A DNA stretch of 64,000 nucleotides from Candidatus Dechloromonas phosphoritropha. GTDB lineage: Bacteria; Pseudomonadota; Gammaproteobacteria; Burkholderiales; Rhodocyclaceae. Made by a program: the position numbers and the translations under genes. Shown here piece by piece: positions 35,975-44,779 of the stretch. The notes below the pieces were generated by a model, which saw only the letters and a program-made list of their open reading frames with translations, made no database searches and was not told where the DNA came from. Where the stretch lies: NCBI GenBank assembly GCA_016722705.1, contig JADKGN010000005.1:310001-374000 (forward strand). Reading direction: 5' to 3'. Position 1 is the first letter of the stretch. Each line of letters opens with the position of its first letter.

Positions 35975-37383
35975 CTGCTCCCGATTCACGTATCCGCGAG
36001 ATCTTGAAGGCACTGGCGCCATTCGCACTGGCCTTCGGCATCTGGTTCGCGCCGATTCCCGAGGGGTTGACGCGCGAGTCCTGGCACCTCTTCGCCATTT
36101 TCGCCGCGGCAATCTTTGCCGTCATCATCAATGCCTTTCCTCTGTTGACTGCGGCGCTGCTCGCCGGCGCTGCTGCAGTGCTCAGTGATACGCTCGACCC
36201 AGTCAAGGTCTTCGGCGGTTTCGCCAACCAGAGCGTGCTGCTCGTCGTCGTCGCCTTCCTCGTTGCGCAGTCGGTCGTCAAGTGCGGACTGGGCCGCAGG
36301 CTCAGTCTGCGCGTCGTAAGCATTTTCGGCAAATCGACACTTGGGCTCGCTTACAGCATTTTCATCACCGACGCCCTGATCGCTCCCGGCTTTCCGAGCA
36401 ATACCGCGCGTGGCGGCGTGCTTTACCCGATCGTTCTGGCGCTCGCCCAGAGCAGCGGGTCGGTTCCCGGGGACGAGACCAAGCGCCGTCTCGGCGGGTA
36501 CCTGATGTTCTGCGGCATGGCCAGCCTCAGCGTGTCGTCGGCGCTGTGGCTGACCGCCACCTCGGCGAATCCGATCGGCGTTTCGCTGGCGGCGGAACAC
36601 GGCCTGAAAGTCAGTTTCGGCTCCTGGCTGCTGGTTGCCTCGGTGCCGGCGCTGGTGGCGATCGGCTTGCTGCCAGTCCTGCTTTACCGGCTATTCCCGC
36701 CAGGGGTGACCGACACGCCCGGTGCGCCGCAAGCCGCGCGCGAGGCGCTGCGCGAAATGGGGCCGCTGTCACGCGACGAATGGATCACGGCGGTCGTTTT
36801 TGCCACCATGGTCTGCGCCTGGATCCTTGGCGGAACACTGCACCTGAACCTCACGGCGGTGGCCATCGCCGGTCTCGGCACACTGTTGGCGACCCGGGTG
36901 CTGACCCTCGACGACATTTACCTGCAGGGCGGCACGCTGGCGACCTTCCTCTGGCTGGCGGTGCTTTTCTCCCTGAGCGGGCAACTCAACGAGATGGGTT
37001 TCATGGGCTATGTCGGGGAGCGGCTGGCCTCGATGCTTGGCGATGTCTCGTGGCCGGTTGCCTATGTCGTGCTGCTGTTGCTCTACGTCGTGATGCACTA
37101 CATGTTCGTCAGCCAGTCGGCGCAGGTGTTGGCGCTGCTCGGCGTCTTTCTCGACGTTGGCGTCAAGGCCGGTGTCCCGGTCAGCCTGATGGGCTTTGCG
37201 CTGCTCTTTGCCAGCAGCTATTTTTCGACACTGACGCCACAGGGTGGCAGTCAGAATGTCATCTTCGTCGCCAGCGACTACCTGACGCAGGGCGAGTTGT
37301 ACCGTCTCGGGCTGCTGACGACAGCCTTCTGCACGCTGGTGTTCCTGCTGATCGGGACGCCCTGGGTGCTTTGGGTCGGCTGA
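35971..37383 (+). CDS. DASS-family dicarboxylate/anion transporter
   Basis: 470-aa inner-membrane carrier of the divalent anion:Na+ symporter family (CitT/YbhI/SLC13-like). Signatures are the paired hairpin motifs SNTARGGVLYPIVLALAQ, ASLSVSSALWLTATSANPIG and the second half FASSYFSTLTPQGGSQNVI. About 11-12 hydrophobic segments are visible. AGGAGG lies 8 bp before ATG 35971. It heads the aspA-dcuA series and probably imports or exchanges C4-dicarboxylates such as fumarate, malate or succinate. Exact substrate unknown. Confidence 0.88.
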   Translation: MTAPDSRIREILKALAPFALAFGIWFAPIPEGLTRESWHLFAIFAAAIFAVIINAFPLLTAALLAGAAAVLSDTLDPVKVFGGFANQSVLLVVVAFLVAQSVVKCGLGRRLSLRVVSIFGKSTLGLAYSIFITDALIAPGFPSNTARGGVLYPIVLALAQSSGSVPGDETKRRLGGYLMFCGMASLSVSSALWLTATSANPIGVSLAAEHGLKVSFGSWLLVASVPALVAIGLLPVLLYRLFPPGVTDTPGAPQAAREALREMGPLSRDEWITAVVFATMVCAWILGGTLHLNLTAVAIAGLGTLLATRVLTLDDIYLQGGTLATFLWLAVLFSLSGQLNEMGFMGYVGERLASMLGDVSWPVAYVVLLLLYVVMHYMFVSQSAQVLALLGVFLDVGVKAGVPVSLMGFALLFASSYFSTLTPQGGSQNVIFVASDYLTQGELYRLGLLTTAFCTLVFLLIGTPWVLWVG

Positions 37384-37422
37384 GGGACCGCGGCGGTACC
37401 CAATCTTTCGAAAGGAATGGAC

Positions 37423-38820
37423 ATGGCGCGAATCGAAAAGGATTTCCTCGGCGAGAAGGAGCTGCCGGATACGGCGTATTACGGCGTACAGACGCTGCGC
37501 GGCAAGGAGAATTTCCACATCACCGGCATCCCGATGGCAGCCGAGCCGTATTTCGTCAAGGCCTTCGGCTATGTCAAGAAGGCCGCGGCGCTGGCCAACC
37601 GCGATCTCGGCGTGCTCGATGCACGGGTTGCCGATGCCATCGTCGGCGCCTGTGACCGGCTGATCGCCGGCGATATGGCCGACCAGTTCGTCACCGATTT
37701 CATCCAGGGCGGCGCCGGCACCTCGACCAACATGAACGCCAACGAGGTCATCGCCAACCTGGCGCTGGAGAGCCTCGGCCACCGGAAGGGCGAATACCAG
37801 TTCGTCAACCCCAACGATCATGTCAATTACGGGCAATCGACAAACGACATCTATCCGACCGCCTTCCGCCTGACGCTGATCCTGCGTCTGGCCAGCTACA
37901 TGGAGGCGCTGCGCTGGCTGCAGGACGCTTTCTCCGCCAAGGCCAAGGAGTTCGAGCGGGTACTGAAGATGGGCCGCACGCACCTGCAGGATGCCGTGCC
38001 GATGTCGCTCGGGCAGGAGTTCCACGGCTGGGCGACAACAATCGGCGAGGAGGTTCAGCGCATCGCCGAGGTGCGCCAGCTCCTGCACGAGATCAATCTC
38101 GGCGCCACCGCGATAGGCACCATGGTGACGGCCGCGCCGGGTTACCCGGAACTCGCGACCAGATATTTGTCCGAACTGACCGACACCCGCTTCATCCTGG
38201 CCGGCGACCTGATCGAGGCGACCTCGGACACCGGTGCTTACGTGTTGCTTTCCGGTGTACTCAAGCGCACCTCGGTCAAGCTGACCAAGATCTGCAATGA
38301 TATCCGGCTGCTTGCCTCGGGCCCGCGCTGTGGCCTCAACGAGATCAACCTGCCGCAGATGCAGCCCGGCTCGTCGATCATGCCGGGCAAGGTCAATCCG
38401 GTCATTCCCGAGGTGGTCAATCAGACCAGCTTCCTGGTGATCGGCCTCGACCTGACCGTGACCTTGGCCGCTTCGGCCGGACAGTTGCAGCTCAACGTGA
38501 TGGAGCCGGTGATCACCTTCGCGCTGTTTACCTCCATTTTCACGATGGAAAATGCAGTCAACAGCCTGCGCGTGAACTGCGTCCAGGGCATCACCGCCAA
38601 TGCCGAACACTCGCGTGACATGGTGCTCAACTCGCTCGGCATCATCACCGTGCTCAAGCCGACCCTGGGTTACAAGCAGTGCGCCGAGCTCGCGCGCGAG
38701 GGCTACGAGACAGGTAAGTCGCTGCACGACATCGTAGTCAAGGAACGCCAGTTGATGACGCAGCAGAAATGGGACGAGGTGTTTTCTTTCGAGAACCTGA
38801 TCAGCCCGAAGCACGAGTAG
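37423..38820 (+). CDS. aspA: Aspartate ammonia-lyase
   Basis: 465-aa homotetrameric lyase deaminating aspartate to fumarate. It shows the superfamily signature GSSIMPGKVNP near residue 316, the substrate region AGTSTNMNANEVIANLALE and GRTHLQDAVPMSLGQE. The flexible active-site loop and the C-terminal GYETGKSLHDIVVKE favour aspartase over class II fumarase. ATG 37423 is 9 bp after AAAGGA; the ATG two codons earlier is too near that site. It sits between a DASS carrier and a Dcu carrier, so it makes fumarate for anaerobic respiration. Confidence 0.92.
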   Translation: MARIEKDFLGEKELPDTAYYGVQTLRGKENFHITGIPMAAEPYFVKAFGYVKKAAALANRDLGVLDARVADAIVGACDRLIAGDMADQFVTDFIQGGAGTSTNMNANEVIANLALESLGHRKGEYQFVNPNDHVNYGQSTNDIYPTAFRLTLILRLASYMEALRWLQDAFSAKAKEFERVLKMGRTHLQDAVPMSLGQEFHGWATTIGEEVQRIAEVRQLLHEINLGATAIGTMVTAAPGYPELATRYLSELTDTRFILAGDLIEATSDTGAYVLLSGVLKRTSVKLTKICNDIRLLASGPRCGLNEINLPQMQPGSSIMPGKVNPVIPEVVNQTSFLVIGLDLTVTLAASAGQLQLNVMEPVITFALFTSIFTMENAVNSLRVNCVQGITANAEHSRDMVLNSLGIITVLKPTLGYKQCAELAREGYETGKSLHDIVVKERQLMTQQKWDEVFSFENLISPKHE

Positions 38821-38843
38821 TAATCGCCTGGAGATTGAAACTC

Positions 38844-40169
38844 ATGAACATGGTCATCTTCCTGCAGTTCGCTGTAGTCCTCGCGGCGATCTGGATGGGT
38901 GCGCGCTACAGCGGCGTCGGGCTCGGCCTCTGGGGGGCAGTCGGCCTGCTGGTGCTGGTCGTTGGCTTTGGGGTCACGCCGACCTCGCCGCCGATCGACG
39001 TCATGCTGATCATCCTGGCAGTAATCATGGCTGCCTCGGTGATGGACGCCGCAGGTGGCATCGACTTCCTGGTGCGGGTGGCCGAACGCATCATTCGCGC
39101 CAACCCGAAGTACGTCACCATCGTCGCGCCGCTGACGACGTGGAGTTTCACCTTCGTCGCCGGTACCGGGCACATCGTCTATCCGCTGCTGCCGGTGATC
39201 TACGAGACCGCGCACCAGAGCGGCATCCGCCCCGAGCGGCCGATGGCGATCGCGACCATCGCCTCGCAGCAGGCGATCACCGCGAGTCCTGTTGCCGCGG
39301 CCACGGCGGCGATGATTGGCCTCTTTGCCGAGAAGGGACTGACCCAGTGGGGACTGCCCGAGATCCTGATGGTTTGCGTACCGGCGACGCTGACCGGCGT
39401 CGTTGCCGGCGCCATCGTTTCCATGTTTCTCGGCAAGGATCTGAAGGACGATCCGGAATATCAGGCGCGCCTGGCGGCCGGCCAGATACCGGCGCCGAAG
39501 GCGGCGGGTGAGCGCCCGCCGCTGAAGCCGGCGGCCAGAATTTCCGCCTACCTCTTTCTGACTGGCGTCGCGCTGGTCGTACTGCTTGGCTTCTTCCCCG
39601 AGTTGCGCAAGCTGCCCGGGGCCAAGAGCCCGCTCGGGATGCCAACCGTCATCGAGATCGTCATGATGGCGGTCGCCGCGATCATGCTCATGGCAACCAG
39701 GGTGAATGTCGATGAGGTGCCGAAGACAGCAACGCTACGCGCTGGCGTCGTCGCGGTGATTGGCATTTTCGGGCTGGCCTGGCTCGGCGACAGCTTCATT
39801 GCCGCGCACAAGGACGTCATCGTTCCGGCCATCGGTCACTGGGCCGAAGCGGCGCCGTGGACCTTCGCCTTAGGCCTGTTCTTCGCGTCGGTGCTGCTCT
39901 ACAGCCAGGCGGCGACGACGCGGGCGCTGATGCCGCTCGGCATCGCGCTGGGCATTCCGCCGCAATTCCTGATCGCGATGTTCCCGGCAGTCAATGGCTA
40001 CTTCTTCATCCCGACCTATGGCTCGCTGATCGCCGCGATCAACTTCGATCTGTCGAAGACGACGACGATTGGCAAGTACGTGCTGAACCATTCGTTCATG
40101 ATTCCTGGCCTCGTCGCGACCTCGGTGGCCGTGGCCACCGGCCTGCTGCTGGCGCGGGTAATTTTCTGA
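38844..40169 (+). CDS. dcuA: Anaerobic C4-dicarboxylate transporter, DcuA/DcuB family
   Basis: 441-aa membrane antiporter exchanging aspartate or fumarate for succinate under anaerobic conditions. Family motifs are PTSPPIDVMLIILAVIMAAS, TFVAGTGHIVYPLLPVIYE, PMAIATIASQQAITASPVAA and the C-terminal FPAVNGYFFIPTYGSLIAAI. GGAG lies 10 bp before ATG 38844, and the gene is 23 bp after aspA. The aspA-dcuA pairing is the classic arrangement. DcuA and DcuB are not separable by eye. Confidence 0.9.
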   Translation: MNMVIFLQFAVVLAAIWMGARYSGVGLGLWGAVGLLVLVVGFGVTPTSPPIDVMLIILAVIMAASVMDAAGGIDFLVRVAERIIRANPKYVTIVAPLTTWSFTFVAGTGHIVYPLLPVIYETAHQSGIRPERPMAIATIASQQAITASPVAAATAAMIGLFAEKGLTQWGLPEILMVCVPATLTGVVAGAIVSMFLGKDLKDDPEYQARLAAGQIPAPKAAGERPPLKPAARISAYLFLTGVALVVLLGFFPELRKLPGAKSPLGMPTVIEIVMMAVAAIMLMATRVNVDEVPKTATLRAGVVAVIGIFGLAWLGDSFIAAHKDVIVPAIGHWAEAAPWTFALGLFFASVLLYSQAATTRALMPLGIALGIPPQFLIAMFPAVNGYFFIPTYGSLIAAINFDLSKTTTIGKYVLNHSFMIPGLVATSVAVATGLLLARVIF

Positions 40170-40170
40170 C

Positions 40171-42054
40171 CTAACGGCGGGCGCCGCGGATCAGGAAGCG
40201 GCCGGGGTCGAGAGCGTCAACCAGATCGCGCTCCAGCGGCAGAGGTTCGCCCTCAATACGGCTGACCAGCAGGTCGGCCATCAGCGCCGACCACGTGATG
40301 CCGCGCGCGCCTAAGCCCTGCACGCACCACAGGCCGGGCAAGCGTGGCAGGTTATACAGGCGGCTGTTGGCGCCGGCGGCGACCGTAGCCGGAACCGGTC
40401 CGACGATCGGCAGGCGGTCGGGCGACAGTGGACGGAAGCCGACGCGCCCGTGGAGTTGCGCGGGGTCGATGCTGGCGGCGAAGCCAGGCAGGGTCAGGTC
40501 GAGTTGGGCGAGGTTTTCGCGGTGATCGGCGTGGCGTTCGCCGGCTTCGTCGTCGTCATAGGTCAGCGTGGCGCCGGTCAGGCAATAGCCGTCGATTGCC
40601 GGTATTGCGTAGGCGCGCTGGCTGACGACGATATCGAGCGCCGGCAGGTCGGTAGCCGGCAGGTGACTGACCTGGCCGCGTGCGGCAATCTGCGGCAGCC
40701 ACGCGAACTGGCTGAAACGCGGCGCGGCAACGCCGCTGGCCATGACAACGAGTGGTGCTGTAGCCAGCACGCGGCCATCGGCGGCGAGCGCCTGCCATTC
40801 ATTTTTTGCCCAATTCAGGCGGTCGACCGCAACAGCGTAATGCGCGCTGATGCGTTCCGGAAAAGTGGCCAGTGCCGTGCTGCACAGTGATGCCGGCTGT
40901 ACCCAGCCGGCCTCGGGAAACCACCAGCCACCGCCGCTCACCAACCTGCCGAGCAGTTTGCCAGCACTGTTGGCGTCGACAAATTGCACGATTTCGGGTG
41001 GCAGGCCGAGCGCGGCGACGGTGCGCTGCTGTTGCGCTTCGTGTTCGGCGTCGCGTGCCAGATGCAGCACGCCGCAGGGCGACCAGCGGGCAGCGGGCAG
41101 CGTTTGCAGCAGGGTGCGGGTGGCGAGGAAGCCGGCGCGCGTCAGGCGCGAAATGCGATTGTCGTCGGCGCTGGGCAATGGCCGCAACATCCCGGCAAGG
41201 TTGCCGGAAGCGCCCTGGCCCGGGCCGGCGGCCTGTTCGAGTACGGTCACTTGCCAGCCGGCGGCTGCCAGGCGATGGGCAGTCAGGCTGCCGGCGATAC
41301 CGGCGCCGATGACGATGGCGTGCCGTTTGGAGGGCAGCGGACGGCGATCCGGGCGCTGCGAGCGGAAGCGGCCGACCAGCATCTCGCGCCGGGGGGGAAG
41401 GCCGGGCCGCCGCTCGAGATCGAACTCGACGGCGGCCAGCGCATCACGCGCCGGCCTTGCCAGGCACCAGGTCGCCAATGTCGCACGGGGCGCGGCGAGC
41501 CGGGCAAGCGCCTTGCACAGCGCCAGCGACCACAATTCCGGGTTGGTGGCAGGTGCGAAACCGTCGAGATAAAAGGCGTCGACCGATGCATCGACCTCGC
41601 GTAGTTGGGTCGCCGCATCGCCGAAAATCAGAGTCAGGATGACGCGCTCACCATCGAGATGCAGACGGTGGGTGCCGGGCACCAACGGTGGCCAGAGCCG
41701 GCGCAGGGTGTTGGCGAGGTCGGCGAATTCCGGCCAGGCCTGATGCACGGTGGCAAGATCAGCGGTCGTAAATGGGTGTTTTTCGAGCGAGACGAAGTGC
41801 AGCCGGCGGCAGCGTTGCGGGTCGTCGCGCCAGGCCTGCCAGGTGGCGAGAAAATTCAGACCGAGGCCGAAGCCGGTTTCGAGAATGGTGAAGCGATCCC
41901 GGTCCTGCCAGCGCGCCGGCAGATCGTTGCCACCGACAAAGACGTGGCGCGCTTGCGCCGGACCACCGCAGGTGGTGTGGTAGATGTCGCCGTAGGCGGC
42001 GGAATACGGTGTGCCATCCGGTTTGAAGTTAAGACGGGCAGGCTGCATGGGCAT
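40171..42054 (-). CDS. mnmC: Bifunctional tRNA wobble-uridine modification enzyme MnmC
   Basis: 627 aa. The N-terminal methyltransferase (FTILETGFGLGLNFLATWQA, DAFYLDGFAPATNPELWS) performs the final methylation to mnm5U34. The C-terminal FAD-dependent oxidoreductase removes the carboxymethyl group (IVIGAGIAGSLTAHRLAAAG, GVGFRPLSPDRLPIVGPV-like GRVGFRPLSPDRLPIVGP). The ATG at 42054 is the natural start; the frame upstream is unrelated. It converges with dcuA, 1 bp apart. Confidence 0.92.
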   Translation of the reverse strand: MPMQPARLNFKPDGTPYSAAYGDIYHTTCGGPAQARHVFVGGNDLPARWQDRDRFTILETGFGLGLNFLATWQAWRDDPQRCRRLHFVSLEKHPFTTADLATVHQAWPEFADLANTLRRLWPPLVPGTHRLHLDGERVILTLIFGDAATQLREVDASVDAFYLDGFAPATNPELWSLALCKALARLAAPRATLATWCLARPARDALAAVEFDLERRPGLPPRREMLVGRFRSQRPDRRPLPSKRHAIVIGAGIAGSLTAHRLAAAGWQVTVLEQAAGPGQGASGNLAGMLRPLPSADDNRISRLTRAGFLATRTLLQTLPAARWSPCGVLHLARDAEHEAQQQRTVAALGLPPEIVQFVDANSAGKLLGRLVSGGGWWFPEAGWVQPASLCSTALATFPERISAHYAVAVDRLNWAKNEWQALAADGRVLATAPLVVMASGVAAPRFSQFAWLPQIAARGQVSHLPATDLPALDIVVSQRAYAIPAIDGYCLTGATLTYDDDEAGERHADHRENLAQLDLTLPGFAASIDPAQLHGRVGFRPLSPDRLPIVGPVPATVAAGANSRLYNLPRLPGLWCVQGLGARGITWSALMADLLVSRIEGEPLPLERDLVDALDPGRFLIRGARR

Positions 42055-42172
42055 GGCTACAATTCTAACCCTGCCGGATGCACGGACACGGCGCCGCGCC
42101 GGGCGGGAAGGATGATCCTGGTTTGCAACTCGCAACGACAAGTCCATAATCACATTAACTTGGTGAAACAAC

Positions 42173-43834
42173 ATGCGTTCGAGACTGGCTCGCTACCTGC
42201 TGACACTGATTCTTCCTTCTGGACTGCTTTGTGTGATCTTTGTCTCCTCGCTGCACCACGAGGACCAGGTCAGGGTCAGGGAGAGTCTGGAAGTGGCCGA
42301 GGCTCTGCGCCTGACCGCGGGGGCGCGCTCACTGACCGGCGACATCGGGATGATTGCCGGCGATATCCGGCTGATTGCCAGCCTGCCGAGCCTTGCCAGG
42401 GCGCTCGACAAGAACGATCCGCCGTCGCTTGCCGACTTCACGGCCGATCTGGTGGCGCTTTCCGCGAGTCTCCGGGTCTATGACCAGTTGCGCTGGATCG
42501 ACGAGAGCGGAATGGAGCGTGTCCGCGTCGACTACGTCCAGAACCAGCCGTTCGTCGTTCCCTTGGAGCGGCTGCAGAACAAGGCGCAACGCTACTTCTT
42601 CATCGACACGATGAAACTGGCGCCGGGCGAGATCTATGTTTCGCCGCTCGATCTCAACATCGAACAGGACCGTGTCGGAACACCGATTAAGCCGACGCTC
42701 CGGCTCGGCATGGCGGTTGTCGATCAGGCGGGGCGTCGGCGCGGGATCGTGATGGTGAACTATTTCGGGAGCCATCTGCTCGACAAGTTTTCCGACCTCA
42801 CCGAAGCCAGGGAGGGTGGGACTCGGGTGAATCTGCTCAACCGCGACGGCTACTGGCTGATCGCGCCGCAGGCAGCAGATGAGTGGGGCTTCATGTTCGG
42901 GCGCAAGGACAACTTCGGGACGCGTTTCCCCAATGCCTGGAAGCGGATATCAGCAGGCGAGCGCGGGCAGTTTGAGGATGGCGACGGATTGTGGTCATTC
43001 ATCACCGTGCATCCGCTGACTACGGGAATGGCCTCGGCAGTCGATTCGCAGCTGGTCGATTCCGCTGGGTCAGCGGCGATCGCGGCCGACCAGTATGTCT
43101 GGAAGGTGGTGTCGCGGATTCCTCCGGACATGTTGATGCGGATAGGAAATCGCAACCTCGGTGGCTGGATACTGATCACGCTTCTCTTCATGGGGACGCT
43201 TCTCGCCGGAGCCTTCGTCCTGGCGCGAGCGAATCAGCGGCGCGATACCATGGCCGAGAGTCTGCGTGCGCTGAACCGCCGGCTCGAGGAGAAAGTGCGC
43301 CAGCGTACCGATGAATTGCTCCAGCAGGCGATTCGTGATCCGCTGACCAGCCTGTTCAATCGGCGCTACCTCGACGAGACGTTGCCGCGGGAAATCAGTC
43401 GCTCCTTGCGCGAGGAGCACCCGCTGGCCGTGGTGATGATAGACCTCGATCACTTCAAGCGCTTCAATGACCAGTGGGGACACGAGGCCGGCGACATCGT
43501 GCTGCTCGGGGTCGCGGAGGCGCTGCTTGATGGATTGCGGGCTTCGGACATCGCCTGCCGCTACGGTGGCGAGGAACTGCTTGTCGTCATGCCAGGTGCC
43601 GACGCCGACGAGGCAGTCAGGCGCATCAGCGCAATTGCCGTACAGGCGCGTACGGTGGGTGCCCGCGCGATGGGGCGCGAAATCGATGCCATCACCTTCT
43701 CGGCGGGGGTCGCCACCGTTCCCGAACACGGCGACAGCGCGGATCTCCTGATACGCGCCGCCGACCGCGCGCTCTACATGGCCAAGGCGACAGGGCGCGA
43801 CCGCATCGTCGTTGCCCATCCCTCCGGCTCCTGA
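42173..43834 (+). CDS. Membrane-bound diguanylate cyclase with periplasmic sensor
   Basis: 553 aa. An N-terminal membrane segment (YLLTLILPSGLLCVIFVSS) starts a periplasmic dCache-like sensor of about 280 residues (YDQLRWIDESGMERVRVDY, then NLLNRDGYWLIAP). A second membrane segment (GGWILITLLFMGTLLAGAFV), a coiled coil and a GGDEF domain follow. The active site is RYGGEELLVVMPG near residue 465, and DPLTSLFNRRYLDETLPRE starts the domain. GGEEL is an active variant. It should make c-di-GMP in response to an unknown extracellular cue. Confidence 0.9.
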   Translation: MRSRLARYLLTLILPSGLLCVIFVSSLHHEDQVRVRESLEVAEALRLTAGARSLTGDIGMIAGDIRLIASLPSLARALDKNDPPSLADFTADLVALSASLRVYDQLRWIDESGMERVRVDYVQNQPFVVPLERLQNKAQRYFFIDTMKLAPGEIYVSPLDLNIEQDRVGTPIKPTLRLGMAVVDQAGRRRGIVMVNYFGSHLLDKFSDLTEAREGGTRVNLLNRDGYWLIAPQAADEWGFMFGRKDNFGTRFPNAWKRISAGERGQFEDGDGLWSFITVHPLTTGMASAVDSQLVDSAGSAAIAADQYVWKVVSRIPPDMLMRIGNRNLGGWILITLLFMGTLLAGAFVLARANQRRDTMAESLRALNRRLEEKVRQRTDELLQQAIRDPLTSLFNRRYLDETLPREISRSLREEHPLAVVMIDLDHFKRFNDQWGHEAGDIVLLGVAEALLDGLRASDIACRYGGEELLVVMPGADADEAVRRISAIAVQARTVGARAMGREIDAITFSAGVATVPEHGDSADLLIRAADRALYMAKATGRDRIVVAHPSGS

Positions 43835-43920
43835 AAACCGCTTCCCCGGCTGGATGCCGCCGGCAGGGGCCGCCCGTAATGAAGCGCCAGATTCCACGCT
43901 GCCTGCTGGCTGATCGGCAG

Positions 43921-44721
43921 CTATTTCCCCGCCGAAATGATGTCGACCATGAGCAGCACGCGCGGTATCCCTTTCTTCGACCAGCGCCTGAAAGGGCGGG
44001 CCAGCGCCGCGAGCCGTTTCAGCAGCGGCAGTCCGCGGTGGATGATATCCATGATTTCCGGATTGGGGTTCGCGGCTCGATAGCTCTCGATCAGTTGCGG
44101 CAGTAACTGTCGTGCCTCACACTCGCCAATCGGGCCGCTCAGTGGAATCGAGTTGAGGAATAGGACGAGATCGGCCGCCTGGGTCATCTCCAGCGGCATA
44201 ATCTTGCCGAAGTCCTCCTCGAAGTCGATGCGGTAGCTGATGTCGTCGTGCATTGTGACGTTCTTGATCTGCGCGCCGCCGTGCCAGTGGCCGGCCCGGT
44301 GGAACTCGCCGAGTTCCGTGGCCAGTCGCGGCAGCACCCTGCGCCATGTTTCTGGCGGCCAGGTCTTCAGTTGCGTCTGTACGACGACGCCGCAGTATTC
44401 AAGGACGAAGAACTCCGTGCTTACCAGGGCGACCCGCGGCACCCTAATGCCGGCAGTGGCCAGATCCTTAAGCCGGGTTGCCTCGAAGTCCATGCTGCTG
44501 GTTGCCTCGGAGAGTGCTAGCGTCTCCAGCGGGAGGCGCCGCCCGGTGAGGCGCTTGACCAGCCAGCGCATGAATACCGTCTGGATCAACTTGCGCGGTT
44601 TTGCGGCTAGGCGCTTGACGACATAATGCTGGCCTTCGTGTTCGAAGATGTGGGTGCGGCTCGAATCCGTCGCGAGGACCGCGCGCGTCGCGGCTTCCAG
44701 AGAGGCCGTATTTTCGTTCAC
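43921..44721 (-). CDS. Kdo/RIO-type lipopolysaccharide kinase-like protein
   Basis: 266 aa with a protein-kinase-like fold. It shows an ATP-lysine-like HYVVKRLAAKPR, the alphaC-like ALSEATSSMDFEATRLKDL, a catalytic-loop equivalent GEFHRAGHWHGGAQIKNVTM and the metal-binding DFEED (DFG equivalent). These features fit the lipopolysaccharide core heptose/Kdo kinase (WaaP/KdkA/InaA) group, acting on the inner leaflet. The loop has HWHGGAQIKN where kinases usually have HGDxxxxN, so the catalytic Asp is not obvious. Substrate uncertain. Confidence 0.65.
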   Translation of the reverse strand: MNENTASLEAATRAVLATDSSRTHIFEHEGQHYVVKRLAAKPRKLIQTVFMRWLVKRLTGRRLPLETLALSEATSSMDFEATRLKDLATAGIRVPRVALVSTEFFVLEYCGVVVQTQLKTWPPETWRRVLPRLATELGEFHRAGHWHGGAQIKNVTMHDDISYRIDFEEDFGKIMPLEMTQAADLVLFLNSIPLSGPIGECEARQLLPQLIESYRAANPNPEIMDIIHRGLPLLKRLAALARPFRRWSKKGIPRVLLMVDIISAGK

Positions 44722-44779
44722 GCGCGCTAGATGCCGGGGCGAGCGCCGGCGAGACCAGCCCGTGGGGCACGGACGCCCA

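Noticed and set aside
36769..38814. 681-codon open frame on the minus strand
   Set aside because: Antisense to the DASS transporter and aspA, which are both well supported; composition is His/Gln/Arg-rich as expected for a shadow frame.
40828..40845. GCGGTCGACCGC palindrome resembling the ppsA-tail repeat core
   Set aside because: It is inside mnmC and encodes the ordinary peptide VAVDR; there is no flanking similarity, so I treat it as coincidence.
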